The notes below the pieces were generated by a model that was not told the origin of the DNA, did not search any database, and saw nothing but the letters and a program-made list of their open reading frames with translations. Positions 22,701 to 34,000 of a DNA stretch of 64,000 nt are shown piece by piece. Origin of the DNA: Leucosporidium creatinivorum (taxonomy: Eukaryota; Basidiomycota; Microbotryomycetes; Leucosporidiales; Leucosporidiaceae). The position numbers were made by a program, and so were the translations under genes. How positions within the stretch are numbered: the stretch's first letter is position 1; every line of letters starts with the position of its first letter. Where the stretch lies: positions 62,001-126,000 of the forward strand of contig BCKL01000034.1 of NCBI GenBank assembly GCA_001600635.1, written 5' to 3'.

Positions 22701-23152
22701 TCACCTGCTCGTCTCCCTCACTCATCTCGACGTCCGACTCGGCGGGCGCTCCATCGTTGGCGTACAGTCGTTTCGTAGCTTTGCGCTGTGGTCTACTGCT
22801 CGTGATGCTCATCGTGAGAGCTGAGGAGCGAGGTGAGTTGGAGAAGCAAGTTGTGGCGGGAGAGGAGCGAGCCGTCTCTCGCGCTCCAGTGAGGGGGAGC
22901 GGACGTCGAGTTGATGCGCTACAAGACGCGTCTCTGCAGTCGTATCAAGTTCTAATCGTCTTTCTTTACCTTTCCGTACCCTGTAGCCTTCCTCTCCGCC
23001 ATTCCACCCCTCGCTGCGTCCACCCCTCGCTGCTCCTTCCCACTCGCGCTCTCGCTCGCGCCGAGCCAGAGTTGTATCGACACAGTGTCTGCTGATTGCT
23101 GGTGAAGGAGGATACAAGGGGAGTGGAATGCTATGCGATAAACGAAAGACTG
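19706..23152. repeat. Inverted segmental duplication, copy A (F-box gene plus flanks)
   Basis: On the minus strand this block matches 44406-47850 on the plus strand. Similarity begins at cagtctttcgtttatcgcat (23152 downward), which corresponds to 44406 upward. It runs through the 5' flank with shared landmarks (cagcagacactgt; gactgcagagacgcgtc; ccgccacaacttgctt) and the whole F-box gene, and ends about 50 bp past the stop at gagacgtgcttgagcttg. Outside these limits the two sites differ. The blocks therefore carry gene and promoter together. Confidence 0.85.
19755..22812 (-). CDS. F-box protein with post-F-box Cys cluster, copy A
   Basis: Likely substrate adaptor of an SCF ubiquitin ligase. 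It starts MSITSSRPQRKATKR with an acidic, lysine-rich nuclear-type N-terminus (KKRKKKSQPRKN). The F-box follows (KTLPVEMLAEVCSHLGPGDL, then LWKASRRSVGLPDL), and then a probable zinc cluster C-D-L-C-G-C...L-C-N-P-C. A glutamate-rich linker precedes a conserved C-terminal region of about 330 residues (LDEYRLDVRLQAVKTILEAT; CDLPKC...H-x-H, perhaps a second zinc site; HFHLPPLVVSALSSI) and a lysine-rich tail ending at 19755. The small exon around 21780-21815 can be read in more than one phase, so the junction before YGFLPDLEIL is unsure. Copy B lies at 44733-47787. Confidence 0.85.
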
Positions 23153-23228
23153 CAGAGTGGGAAGCTACGATCTATAGACACTTCGACGAAGGGAAGGGCG
23201 CTCGGCGCTGCCTTCTTCAACTCCGTTT
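22813..23228 (-). promoter_or_regulatory. Duplicated promoter of F-box copy A
   Basis: 416 bp between the F-box start and the stop of the aspartic protease, which lies upstream on the same strand. About 340 bp of it (22813-23152) is shared with the region upstream of copy B, including a gtagc-containing stretch and a pyrimidine-rich run before the ATG. Conservation well above that of the introns would suggest retained control elements; this has not been measured. Confidence 0.55.
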
Positions 23229-24948
23229 CTACCACAACAGCGTGCCGACAGCCGAAGCTAGCACAGCAGCTCCGACCGAGCTCTTGGCGAGCAGGTTGCT
23301 CAACCCCGAAGCAGGGGAGGTAGATCCGGTCGACTTGGAGGCCTCCGACGACGAGCCAGCGATTGCGGTTCCTCCACTTCCGAGCTTGGCGAACCCGACC
23401 GAGGGGGTGTTGTCGAAGCGAAAGGCCGAGTAGACTCCCGTGAGGAAGGCGTCGCCGAGGATGGCCTGGACGGTGCCGGACGTCTCGAGGGCGAAGATGG
23501 CGCCGAGGCAGGTGGATCCTGTAGTGTCTACGGCACCAGCGTTGAACGAGGATGAAGGGATCGGGTACGAAACGCCGCCGAAAGTCATCGTGACGTTGAT
23601 GTTGGTATCGCAGGGGAAGGAGTAGTAGCCGGATTGGCCATCGAGGGTGTAAGCCGAGGCGGCCGAGATTTGGGAGTAGATGGCGTCGACGTCGGCAGCG
23701 GGCATGCCGATGAGGGTCGTTCCAGTGTCGACGATGATGTCGGTGGTAGTGAGGGAGATGGGGGAGCCCGAGGCGGACATGCCGTCGATGGGGATGGTCC
23801 AGTAGCCCTCGGGCTGGGTGATGGGAATCCAGTTGATGTCGCCCGTGTAGGCCGAGGTATCGGTCGAGCCGATGGTGAGAGTTCCTCCCGCCATTGCTTC
23901 AGCGGTGACCTTGTCGTAGGCGTAGGATCTGCGACAAGCAGGAAGTCAGCTCGGCGCTCGGCTCGTCTCGGTCCAGACGAATTGTACTCACTTGAAGGCG
24001 AATCCGAACACCTGGGAGGGGAGAGTACCGTTCTGGGCGAGTGCCTCGACCTATTGCGAGAAGAGCGAATGTCAGTACTGATCGACTCCAGCGGAGCGCG
24101 GCAACTCACGAGGGGAACGGCCTGCGAAGAAGCGATGCTGCTCCAGCCCATCCCGAGGATCCCGCTGATGTCTCCGTCGACAATGTTATTCATGGTGTCA
24201 CAAGCAGCAAAGATCTGGTTTCTGCGGAGCGAGGTGAGGGACGCCAAGAGAGAGCATACGGTGTCAGTTCGGTTGCGACGGACTGCGCCGAAGGGGGAGC
24301 GACGTACGGCATGCTGTAGCCTGCGATGGCGACGGTGTCCTGCACCAGAGTTCCCGAGGCTGATCCAGAGCCGTAGGTGATGGAGAAGGCCTCGGACGAG
24401 GAGACTGAAGTGGACGAGGAGCTCGGCGAGTAACCCGGCGTCGATGAGGAGCAGCCGCTGCATCCGGTCGTCGCGAGGATCATGTCCGAAGACCCAGTAT
24501 CGAGTACCATCGAATATTCGCTTCCTCCGACTGAGATAGTGGCGTAGAATTCACTGCAGGGACCGCGAAAAGGGAGAAGGGACGCAATTGAGTTGCTGCG
24601 CTACGGGCTTGAACGACCTCCAGCTCGAGATGTAGCTCACCTATCCTGGTAGTTGGTCATGGCAAGTGTTCCTTGTGTCGCACGCTTCTCCCTGCGCTCG
24701 CTAGCACTCGATGGACCTCCGTACTTGGCTTTCATGTGCGCGACGGCCCTCATGAAGCTCTCCTTGTTCCTCTTCGCATGTCCTGCACGACGTTGTATGG
24801 GGAGGGTGATGGGAGCAGCTTGGGCGGGTACTGCCAGTGTTGAACGAGGGTCCACTGCTGCCGGGACTGCTTGTACGGGAGTTGCATCGTGCAGGCCGAT
24901 GGCGAAGAGCGCTGCGGCAGTGGCTGCGAGAGAGGCCGAAGAGCGCAT
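23229..24948 (-). CDS. Secreted pepsin-like aspartic protease, probably GPI-anchored
   Basis: A1-family endopeptidase. The ATG at 24948 gives a signal peptide (MRSSASLAATAAALFAIGL), then a propeptide with basic processing sites (ERREKRAT). The two catalytic motifs are intact: VLDTGSSDMI and IVDTGTTLIG; the flap tyrosine is in ITYGSGSASG. Short introns interrupt the first lobe, leaving exons that start NQIFAACDTMNN, VEALAQNGTL and SYAYDKVTAEAM. The C-terminus is Ser/Thr/Gly-rich and ends in a hydrophobic tail (SSVGAAVLASAVGTLLW), as in GPI-anchored yapsin-like proteases, so surface anchoring is inferred. An in-frame upstream codon at 25152 would hide the signal peptide behind about 68 residues and was not used. 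Confidence 0.92.
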
Positions 24949-25581
24949 TGGAAGGGTGTTTAATGAGGTGGTGAGAGGGTAGGCGAGGTATGCGATATGT
25001 ACTGATGCTGGACCGAGATTGACGAGGCGGAGATGAGGGAGGAGGAAGAGCTTGTTCCGGCGCGAACTCTTCAGGCGGGGGGGGGAATGACGGTGAATCG
25101 TTCGACCTTCAATTTTAGATCTTTGGCGGGCAACATTTGGCGCCTGCAGCAAGCTGCGAAGTCACTCGAAACAATCTGTAGCTGTTTCCGTAGGGCCTGC
25201 GCACTCAGCATCGTTCGACCGAGCTCGGCGAGAGAAACGAGCGAAAGGGAGGTCCTTCGCAAAGGGAGCTGCGCTGTACAAGAAGGTGCAGGTGGCGCCA
25301 GGCTCAGTTCTGTATCTCTTCACAAGTCGGGAATATCGACTTGGGAGATAGAGCCTCAGAGCACTTAACTCTGCGCCGATCCCACAGTGTGACTTCTCCT
25401 CCCGCCTTTCGCATCTCTCCAACTCGAATCCCGCGCTGTACCTCGTTATCCCGGCCGACAAGCACTACACCGGATCGCTCGCTTTCACGGCTCATCGGGA
25501 CCCGCGCGCCGCCCTTATCAAGCTACAACTCGAGCCCCAAAACACTCTCAACCCTTAGCGCCTTGGGAGCGCGCGCCAGAA
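24949..25581. promoter_or_regulatory. Divergent intergenic region, protease / unknown gene
   Basis: 633 bp between divergent ATGs. It includes a run of nine G at 25077-25085 and a ctgtagctg stretch near 25180. No coding region was found that has both a start and a plausible composition. It presumably holds both promoters. Confidence 0.5.
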
Positions 25582-27066
25582 ATGTCGTGGCTGTTGCCGA
25601 GCTGGATCGGAAGCAGTACAGCGCCATCAGCACCAACAACAGTACCTACAGCACCCTCCGACTCGCCTCGTCCTCGCCGCTTTCCGCCTCCCCCTTCGCT
25701 TCAGTCACCAGAGGACTCTCAGGACTCTCGAAAGCGAGAGCGTGGGTGGCTACCACGGTCGTCCAGCTTTGATGCAGGGAGCAGCGAGCCTACGATGAAC
25801 GCGACAAGGGCAGAGGGAGCGTTCGACACCCCAAGAAGCTACGAGAGCATGGCGCGAGCGGGAGTCAGTCCGTCGGCGACGGAGCGCGACGAACTGGCAG
25901 AGGAGGAGCCAGCACACAAGAAGCGCAAGGGTCTGGTCGGGACGACGTTGTCGCTGGCGCTGGAAGGAGCCATCTTTGGGTCGAGCGTGGCCTACAGCGC
26001 TTATCAGCTTTGGAAGAACCCGCCGTGAGTCGCCCTCTAAACGCCGAGCGAGCATTGCACTGACCTCTCGCACCCCTCACAGAACCGTCGGAGATGATAT
26101 CGACGCCCACCTTGCTCGCAACAGCACCAAGTCGAGCGCTCAGAACTCGCCCCTCGTCGATGCTCCTCCGCCGTACACCGAGGATGTAAGAGACTTGCTC
26201 TCGAATAGTATTGGCGCGAGCTCACGTCACTCCCCCTACAGCCACCAACGATTGGACCCTCCTCTAACAACTCCAACTCGGCCCACTCGTCCTCGCACCT
26301 CCCTCACCGAGTTCGGCACGCCCACATCCCTCGACCTCGCCCTTCGCATACCCGCCGCTCTTTCCCTCCTCCTCTCTCCGAGTCTTCCACATCCTCTTCC
26401 CGTGCTCCCACTCCTGCAACCTCGAATCTTCCCCGCTCTACATCGCCCAGCTACGACCCTTTCTCCTACCTCCGCTTCCCTCACGAGCTGCCTCAGTACC
26501 AGCCTATGGACGACGAGGAGACGTCCGAGAACGGCAAAGACGAGGAGGACGATGCGGAGATGCAGGCTGTTGCGGCGCGGCTCAAGGAGCTCATCGAGAC
26601 GGGCACCGAGGCGCTCGCCAGTCGGCCCAGCTGGGACTTCCCCGCCGAGGATCAAGAGGCTCTTGCACCCCTTCCCACCATCTCTGTACCTTCCACTGCT
26701 TCCTCACGACCTTTCACCAACCGTCCCTCCTCCTCCATCCCCGTTCCCTCCTCCTTCGCCTCCCCTCGGCGGTCGCTTCCCGGCCCTGCCGCACCCTCCT
26801 CCGCCAACCGCCACACTCGTCGACACTCGGACTTCGCCGGCGGTCCAAGTCCCAGCAAACTCCCCATACCTCGCTCAGCGAACCATACGCCTCGCAGCTC
26901 GAGGGGTGGGAGTTTGGCCGGCGTGCCCGGGGAGGGATTTGGACTGACGCCGCTGGGGAGGTTGAAGGCCGAGGAGGGGGTGCAGGCGCTGGAAGCTTCG
27001 GCGGAGAGACATGGGAGGAGGAACTCGGAGGGTGTACCGCAGAGCAAGGGGTGGTGGGAGCAGTGA
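25582..27066 (+). CDS. Unknown single-pass membrane protein, disordered
   Basis: 456 residues in three exons (25582-26024, 26083-26185, 26242-27066) with matching phases. The N-terminus is Ser/Pro-rich. One hydrophobic segment, TLSLALEGAIFGSSVAYSAY, lies at about residues 122-141 between a basic stretch (HKKRKG) and QLWKNPP, so the protein is probably anchored once. The rest is proline/serine-rich and disordered, with an acidic helix (ETSENGKDEEDDAEMQAVAA) and RRxS-like sites (PRRSLPG, TRRHSDF). It ends SKGWWEQ. I do not recognise a family. Codon use and intron style match the neighbours, so it looks like a real gene. Confidence 0.75.
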
Positions 27067-27327
27067 GAGCTTTCGGCTCGGTCAATTCTGGGGTTTACGA
27101 GGTCGCTATCAGTACAGCGCTGTCTTTTCTAGTACTCTGCATTCTCTAATAGGTCGGATTATATATTCACTCGTTTACAGTCGGGTCTTGAGAGGAGTAA
27201 CGCCCAGCGAGGCGTCTCGGCGATGAGTTTCCGGCGTGTTGGACTTGAGCCTGGCTTGACGGGAGTACCGGAAGCAGCTGACTATACTAACGAGTGCCTG
27301 AGACTTACTGCGCGAGTCGGCTACAGC

Positions 27328-27335
27328 ACTTGAGA
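27328..27335. repeat. Target-site duplication, left copy
   Basis: acttgaga, identical to 27906-27913, directly abutting the left terminal inverted repeat. Confidence 0.85.
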
Positions 27336-27905
27336 AGGACCCCTGAAAGCCCCCCTTGAACCGCGAAGCGGCCGCCGACAAAATTTTGGATTTTGGACGC
27401 CTGTACCGCGAGTTTCTCGCCGACAAAAGGCCTGGGGGCGACTGATCCGCGAAGCTTACCGCCGACAAACTAGCTGGCAGCCAGCGCCCGAGGCGAGCCA
27501 TAGGCGAGCCGAGCACGGCCTGGTCGGCTAAAGTTGGGTCCAAAGCCCAGCAAATCGGTTGTTCTGGGTTTCCACGTGATTAGGACGCCCTTTTGCAACG
27601 ATAGAAATCCCAGTAGAAGTTCAATTGAAGTTGCGCCGAGCTCGCCGAATCGCTCGAAGTCGACCGTGTACACTGTTACAAGCTGTCTAGGAGCGCCGCA
27701 CTATGGCTGTACTACTACATAGAGCCAGCGAGGCAAAATCAGCAATTTTGGAAGCCTACAGAGCCCAGAAACTGCCTATATGCACTTCGGAACCGCGAAG
27801 CTCCCCGCCGACAAACTGGGCTGCAGGAAGCATTTCTGGCCGACAAACGTCTCCAGAAATCTCAAAAATCCGCTTCGCGGTACAAGGGGGGCTTTCAGGG
27901 GTCCT
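27336..27905. mobile_element. Non-autonomous DNA transposon (MITE-like, hAT-type by target duplication)
   Basis: A 570-bp element with terminal inverted repeats of 36 bp differing at one position (27336-27371 and 27870-27905; both begin aggacccctgaaagcccc when read inward). It is flanked by a perfect 8-bp duplication, acttgaga, at 27328-27335 and 27906-27913. Inside are five copies of gccgacaaa, all in the same orientation, clustered near both ends (27374, 27419, 27461, 27807, 27839), several preceded by ccgcgaag. No transposase reading frame is present. The 8-bp duplication fits the hAT superfamily (P-type elements also make 8 bp). The intact ends and duplication suggest a fairly recent insertion into the spacer before REV3. 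Confidence 0.85.
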
Positions 27906-27913
27906 ACTTGAGA
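27906..27913. repeat. Target-site duplication, right copy
   Basis: acttgaga, identical to 27328-27335, directly abutting the right terminal inverted repeat. Confidence 0.85.
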
Positions 27914-28079
27914 CTGTCAGACTTGAACGCGAAGGAGCGCGACCGCTGTCGACCAAGGTTGACTTCCGCCAATCTTCTCGTTTTTATCGGCTCGACCCTC
28001 GGCGGAGACATCAACGAGGGCTGCACCTTCCTAGCAAAGCGTAGACTTTACTACCGCCCCATCCTCTCGTCGAACGAAG

Positions 28080-31000
28080 ATGGCGGCCCAGTCGAGCGGG
28101 CGCGACGGCGACTCCACGGCGCATCCCAAGCCGCTACAGACGCCCAAAGCTACAGCGCCTACGACCGACGACCGCGAGACCACCATCCGCTTCCGCCTCT
28201 CTGATCTAGACCACATCATGGAGCGCCAACGCTCGCCTTACGACCATCGCGTCTCGCCCTTCCTGCCCGAAGGAGAGCGCTTGGACGCTGTGCCAGTGCT
28301 TCGGATCTTTGGCGCGACGGATCAGGGACAGCGAGTTGTAGCCCATGTGCACGGAGCGTTCCCGTATGTCTACATCGAGTACAAGGGCAGCCTCAACCCG
28401 GAGATCTGTGAGTGTGGGCTGAGCAGCTGCTGCTGTAGCGCCCGGGGCTGTAGAGGACTGACAAGGTGCTCACATACCGCCCCGCAGTGAACGCGTACAT
28501 CCTCAAGCTCGGCTTCACGCTCAACCGCGCAATGGACCTCACCCAGAAGCAGCGCGACGAGAAGAAGAAGCGGCCACCTCAGTACATCGCCTTCATCCTC
28601 ATCTGCAAGGGCGTGCCCATCTACGGCTACCAAGTCGGTTACAAAGCCTACCTTAAGATCTACCTCGTCAACCCGCGCCTCAAGAGGGCCCTCGCCGAGG
28701 TGCTTCGCAGCGGAGCCATCATGAGCACCAGATTCGACCTCTACGAGGATCACATCCCCTTCCACCTCCAGTTCATGCTCGACGCCAACCTCTACGGCTC
28801 CGGATGGGTCGAGGTCTCGGCCGACTGTCGCTTTCGCAACCCTCTGCCCGGTTGGTTCTCGGTCGCGTGCTCTTGCGCCAGTCTTTCGCTGACGCTCCTC
28901 GCACCTTACAGACGAAGGACCCACCAGCTCCATCTACGACGGGCCGCCGACCTGCACAGGTCCTTTCGGCACTCGCACCTACACATCCTCGACCGTTCCT
29001 TCCCATCTCCTCCACTCGTCCAACGGCCCTCCCAAGGACACTTATTGCCCCATCGAGCTCGACTTCCCTCTTCACGCCATTCGCAACCGTCGCAAGCTCG
29101 TTCCTCGTGACATTCACCACGACTTTGTCGAGTACCTTCGCCCCGACGCCATCAAGGAGGGCAAGCTCGTCAAGAGTCTCGAGGAGCTGTGGAAGGACGA
29201 GGAGCGCAGGCGAGCTGCCCAGGGTTTGGATCCACCCGAGGAGATCAAGGATACGGCGCCGAGGAAGTGGGACGACCGCGACGAGAAAGATCCGCTGTGG
29301 GCCGTCGAGAAGGAGCTGAGGGCCAAGATCGAGGAGCGCGCCGCCCAGAGCTTGCAGGACTTCCGAGCCAAGTTCGGCGTGAAGAAGGATCCGATGTTCG
29401 GTACCTACATGGACGACCTCGCCAAGATGAACAAGATCGAACGAGGCTTCCTCGCGAGGGTTCGGACGGCGTTCGAGCAGGTCGAGGGACTCTTCGAAGA
29501 GCGCCTCAGATTGGACGAGCAGCATCACTACGAGTACGGCGCATGGGCGGTCAAGGGTCTCGGGATCAACGTCGCCAAGGAGGCGGAAGCGGGATGTGCG
29601 GCGAGGCAACAGTCGGCGGCGCCCTACGAGATCGACGAGATTCGTCTCAAGGCGACTCAGGCGGCCATCGACAAGCACAGGGGGGAGGAGATGAGCGACT
29701 TCTCGGGTGCAGAAGAGTCGGACGATGATGGAGAGTCGGTGAGGGCCATGAGCGAGGGCGTCGACCGCGACCAGGACTTCGACGACTTTGATTCGGACCT
29801 CGACCTTGACGATCATGAGGATAGGGCAGAGGGCAGCAAGTCGGGCTCCCCCGAACGCGCCAGGTCGACCACCCTCGAGGCTGACGGCGAGGAGGACTTC
29901 TACCAGCCTGCGCCGAAGCGACTGAGGCGTTCGCAATCGGCCGATGCCGTCTTGCGCAGTCCGAGTCCAACCTACAAAGACGACTTCACCGATGCCGTCG
30001 ACTTTGCGTGAGTGCTCTCATTCCCTTGATACGCCCGAGGACTCGGCTGACCTCCTCGCTCAGCGCCAGCTTCCACGCTCCTCCTCCTGCTCAGAAGGCT
30101 TCGCCGCGCAATCGCCCTCCTCCTCGCAACCCCTTCACCAGCCCTGATAAAGCCGTCCGCTCTCGCCGAGCTACCGCTTCCTCCCCTCCGCCTGCGCCCA
30201 TCGACTCGGACGACGAAGGCGCCGCCCTCCTCTCCCTCCGCGACGAACCCGACGAGCTCGAGGCCGGTCCCTCCGACTTCACGCCCGAGAGGGACATCGA
30301 GATGGCTCCTCCTCAAGCCCAGCAAGTCGAAATCGACCCGATGGAGCTCGAGGAGCTCGAACAGCTCAGTCCGAGCGCCTTCGACTACCTGCCCACGCCG
30401 ACTCAGGTCGACGATTCGGTGCCCGACGACCTACCTGCTCACCTTCGCTCGAGCACCAAGGCCACCTTCGATATCCCTGCCGCTTCCTTCGACTCGGAGT
30501 CGTCGGCAGACGGCGCGATGCCGCCCCCAATGTCCAGCAGCGAGCATCAGCCGTCCGCTCCGCAGGTCGAGCCGGCACCGACTAAGCGCCGAGTAACTTT
30601 CCAAGTCGCCGAGTCGGACAGCGACTCTGATCACTCGGAATGGTCGGAGGCATCTAACCCAGTCGAACGTCTGCCGGTCTACGAGTCGCAGTCGGTCGAT
30701 TCGACCTTCGCTTCTCAACCCTCGGCGAGCTGTGAGTTCGATGTGGGGGCTTCCTTCTCCAATCACTGACCTCGCGCACGTGCACAGCATCTACTTCTTC
30801 TGCACCTCCACCACAGCTTCGTCCAAGCCAATACCCCCGCGCCTCCAAGGCTTTCGTCTTCGCCGCCCCTCCCCCATCCATCGCCGAAGTCATCGCTTCG
30901 ATGGAGCCGCATGGACAGTCTGCTCGCATCTACAAGGATCCCTACTTTAGCGATTCCTCGGATGTTCCTTTCGGCAGGTCGGGCGAGAGGAAGGTGCTGA

Positions 31001-34000
31001 GATGGGAGCATGCGGGACGGAGGTTCGAGATCAAGGACGCTGCGATTCGCAACCTTGCGCCGTTCGAGCATGATGGATTCGGAGGCGAGGAGCGTCGCTT
31101 GGCGAGGACAGTGCGCTGGAAGAGCTGGGAGTACGCACCGCGTCCACCGACCGCCAGGGAGATGGAGGATTGGCTCGTTAAGGAGAGCAGCGGTGAGTGC
31201 TCTCGTCGGCTTGAAGCAGCTGGCTTCGCTGACGCTGTTGCTCCCACAGGTGATCTCGCCAGGGAGGAGGAACGTCGCCGCCGTCAATTCGATGGCCACA
31301 ACGTGCGTCGACCAGCCTTCCTCGGTGGTAGACCACCCTCGCTGACCCCGTCTTCGCAGATCGACGCCGCCACTCAGAAGGACGGAGGCTTCAAGTTTAC
31401 CGCCATCAGCGGCGCGCCGAGTCAGAAGGAGCCTCAGCACATGTCTCTGCTCGCGATGGAGGTCCACAGTGAGTCCAATCGTCTTGCTGTCTTCGAGCAC
31501 CGAGCCGATCCCCGCGCTCCTCCCCAGCCAACACCCGAGGCAAGCTCCTTCCCGACCCAAAATACGACGAGATTGTCGCTCTCTTCTACTGCCTCAAGAC
31601 CGAGAACGAGGACATCCACTTCAACGGCCGTTCGGAGGACACGCATGTCGGCGTCATCGCGGTCGGCGACGACAAGCTCGAGAATCTCCTCGGCCACACG
31701 GACTACGTTCTCAAGATCGTCGACTCGGAGAGTGAGCTCATCAACGAGTTCATCGACATGGTACGGTCGTGGGACCCCGAGTGCGTGGCCGGCTACGAGG
31801 TCCATCACGGCTCGTGGGGTTATCTCATCGAGCGCGCATTGTACGGTCATGGTGAGCTTCTCGAGCTTCTCCAACACCTTTTCGACGCTGACCTTCGCTC
31901 TCTTCCACGAAGAATGGGCCATCACTCCCGATCTCGGCAGGGTCAAGCGCCACGACCAAAGTCGACACGGCGATGCCAAGTCGGATCGTTGGGGCTTCAC
32001 TCAAAGCAGCACGCTCAACTTCACCGGTCGCCACGTCCTTCCGATATGGCGGATCCTCAAGGCGGACAACAAGATGCAGCACAATAGCTTCGAGCACGTC
32101 GCCTACCACGTCCTTCAGCAGCGGTGAGCTCCATCGCCGAGTTGTGTTCGCGGCGCTCCGCTCACCCGTATCGCTTTCCAGGACCCCTCACTTCTCCTTC
32201 GCGACGCTCACCAAGTGGCACACCGGAGGAGTGCCTCACCAAGTCGCCCGAGTCTTCGACTACTGGCGCAATCGGGTCGAGATGGGCGTGGAGATGCTCG
32301 ACGCCGCCGAGACCATCGAGCAGAACTGGTGAGCCCGAGCTCTCGCCTCACCTTGCGGAACACCTTCTGATCTCTTCACACGCTCGACAGCGAGACTGCA
32401 CGTGTCTTCGGCGTCGACTTCCGCTCGGTCCGCACCCGCGGTAGCCAGTTCAAGGTCGAGTCGGTCCTGTTCAAGCTTTCGAAGCCCGAAAGCTTCATGA
32501 TGCTGTCTCCAAGTCGCATCGATGTGAGCTGATCTTTCCTTCTTCTCCGACGGCTTGCTCGCTGACCCTCGTCGCCGACAGGTCGGACGTCAAAACGCCG
32601 CCGAGTGCCAGCCGCTCATCATGGAGCCACAGTCGGCGTTCTACAAGGGCCCACTCGTCGTCTTGGACTTCACCTCGCTCTACCCTTCCGTCGTCATCGC
32701 ACACAACTATTGCTGGTCGTGAGTGTTGCCTTCCTTCTAACGCCCACTCGGCGCCGACCCTTCTCCCTTCGCAGAACCTGCCTCGGACGCGTCAGCGACT
32801 TCAAGGGCAAGGCGAAACTCGGTACATCAGAGCTCGAGCATCCACCTGGTCTCCTCGAGCTGCTCAAGGATCACATCAACAGTACGCCGCTGGAGCATCT
32901 TGCCTCACTCATCGAGCTGATTCTCTCGCCGCCGCACAGTCTCCCCCAACGGTATCATCTTCGTCAAGGAGCACATTCGCAAGTCTCTCATGGCCAAGAT
33001 GGTCAGCGAGCTCCTCGACACTCGCGTGATGGTTAAAGCGAGCATGAAGAACGTCGCCGACGATCGAGTAAGCTGCGAGTCGCTGCTCTCGCTCGAGCCT
33101 GAAGCTAAGCTTGCACCTCTCAGGCGCTCACCAAACTTCTCAACGCTCGTCAACTCGCTCTCAAGTTCCTCGCCAACGTCACCTACGGGTACGGTCCAGC
33201 GTGCGCGGCGAAAGCTCGCGAGCTAATCATCTCCGAACTACTCAGCTACATCGGCGCGACTTTCAGTGGACGCATGCCTTGCGTCGAAGTCGCAGATGCC
33301 ATCGTGCAGACGGGTCGCGAGACGTTGGAGAAGGTGAGTCGGCGTCTTGACAGCGTGGGCGAGCGAAGCTGACTTCAATCCCCCTCGCTGCCAGGCCCTC
33401 GAGACGATTCACGCCAATAAGGAGTGGGGAGCCAAGGTCGTCTACGGCGATACCGACTCACTTTTCGTCTACCTTCCCGGCAAGACCAAGGAGGACGCCT
33501 TCCGCATCGGCTACGAGATGGCCGACACCGTCACCTCGATGAACCCTCGGCCCATGAAGCTCAAGTTCGAGAAGGTGGGTCCAAAGTGGACATCAGACCA
33601 AGAGCACTATTAACGCACTTCTTCTCACAGGTCTACCTCCCCTGCGTACTCGTCGCCAAGAAGCGTTACGTCGGCTACAAGTTCGAGAAGCTCTCGGATG
33701 CCGTGCCCGTGTTGGAAGTCAAGGGTCTCGAAGTCATTCGTCGCGACGGCACGCCCGCAACTCAGAAGATGCAGGAGACTACGCTGAGGCGAGTCGATAT
33801 CTCGAGAATGAGACTCGTTACTCTCACTCACACATCGCCCTGCACAGGATCCTCTTTGACTCGTCCAACCTTTCGGCTGTCAAGGAGTACTGCCAACGCC
33901 AGTGGAAGAAGATCCTCGCCGGCGACGCTTCTGCTCAAGACTTCATCATCGCCAAGAAGGTCAAGCTCGGCTCCTACTCGTAAGCCTCAAGTCTACTCGT

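Noticed and set aside
25077-25085. Run of nine G as a structured element (for example G-quadruplex promoter)
   Set aside because: A single run without further G-tracts nearby does not make a quadruplex motif.
24637-25152. Longer N-terminus for the aspartic protease from 25152
   Set aside because: It would place about 68 unrelated residues before an otherwise clear signal peptide at the ATG at 24948.
27336-27905. Element considered as a solo LTR
   Set aside because: The ends are inverted, not direct, repeats; the flanking duplication is 8 bp; and no TG...CA ends are present.
28773-29936. 387-codon open frame on the minus strand opposite REV3
   Set aside because: It lies wholly antisense to REV3 exons, reflects codon bias of the GC-rich plus-strand exon, and shows no start context, introns or domain.
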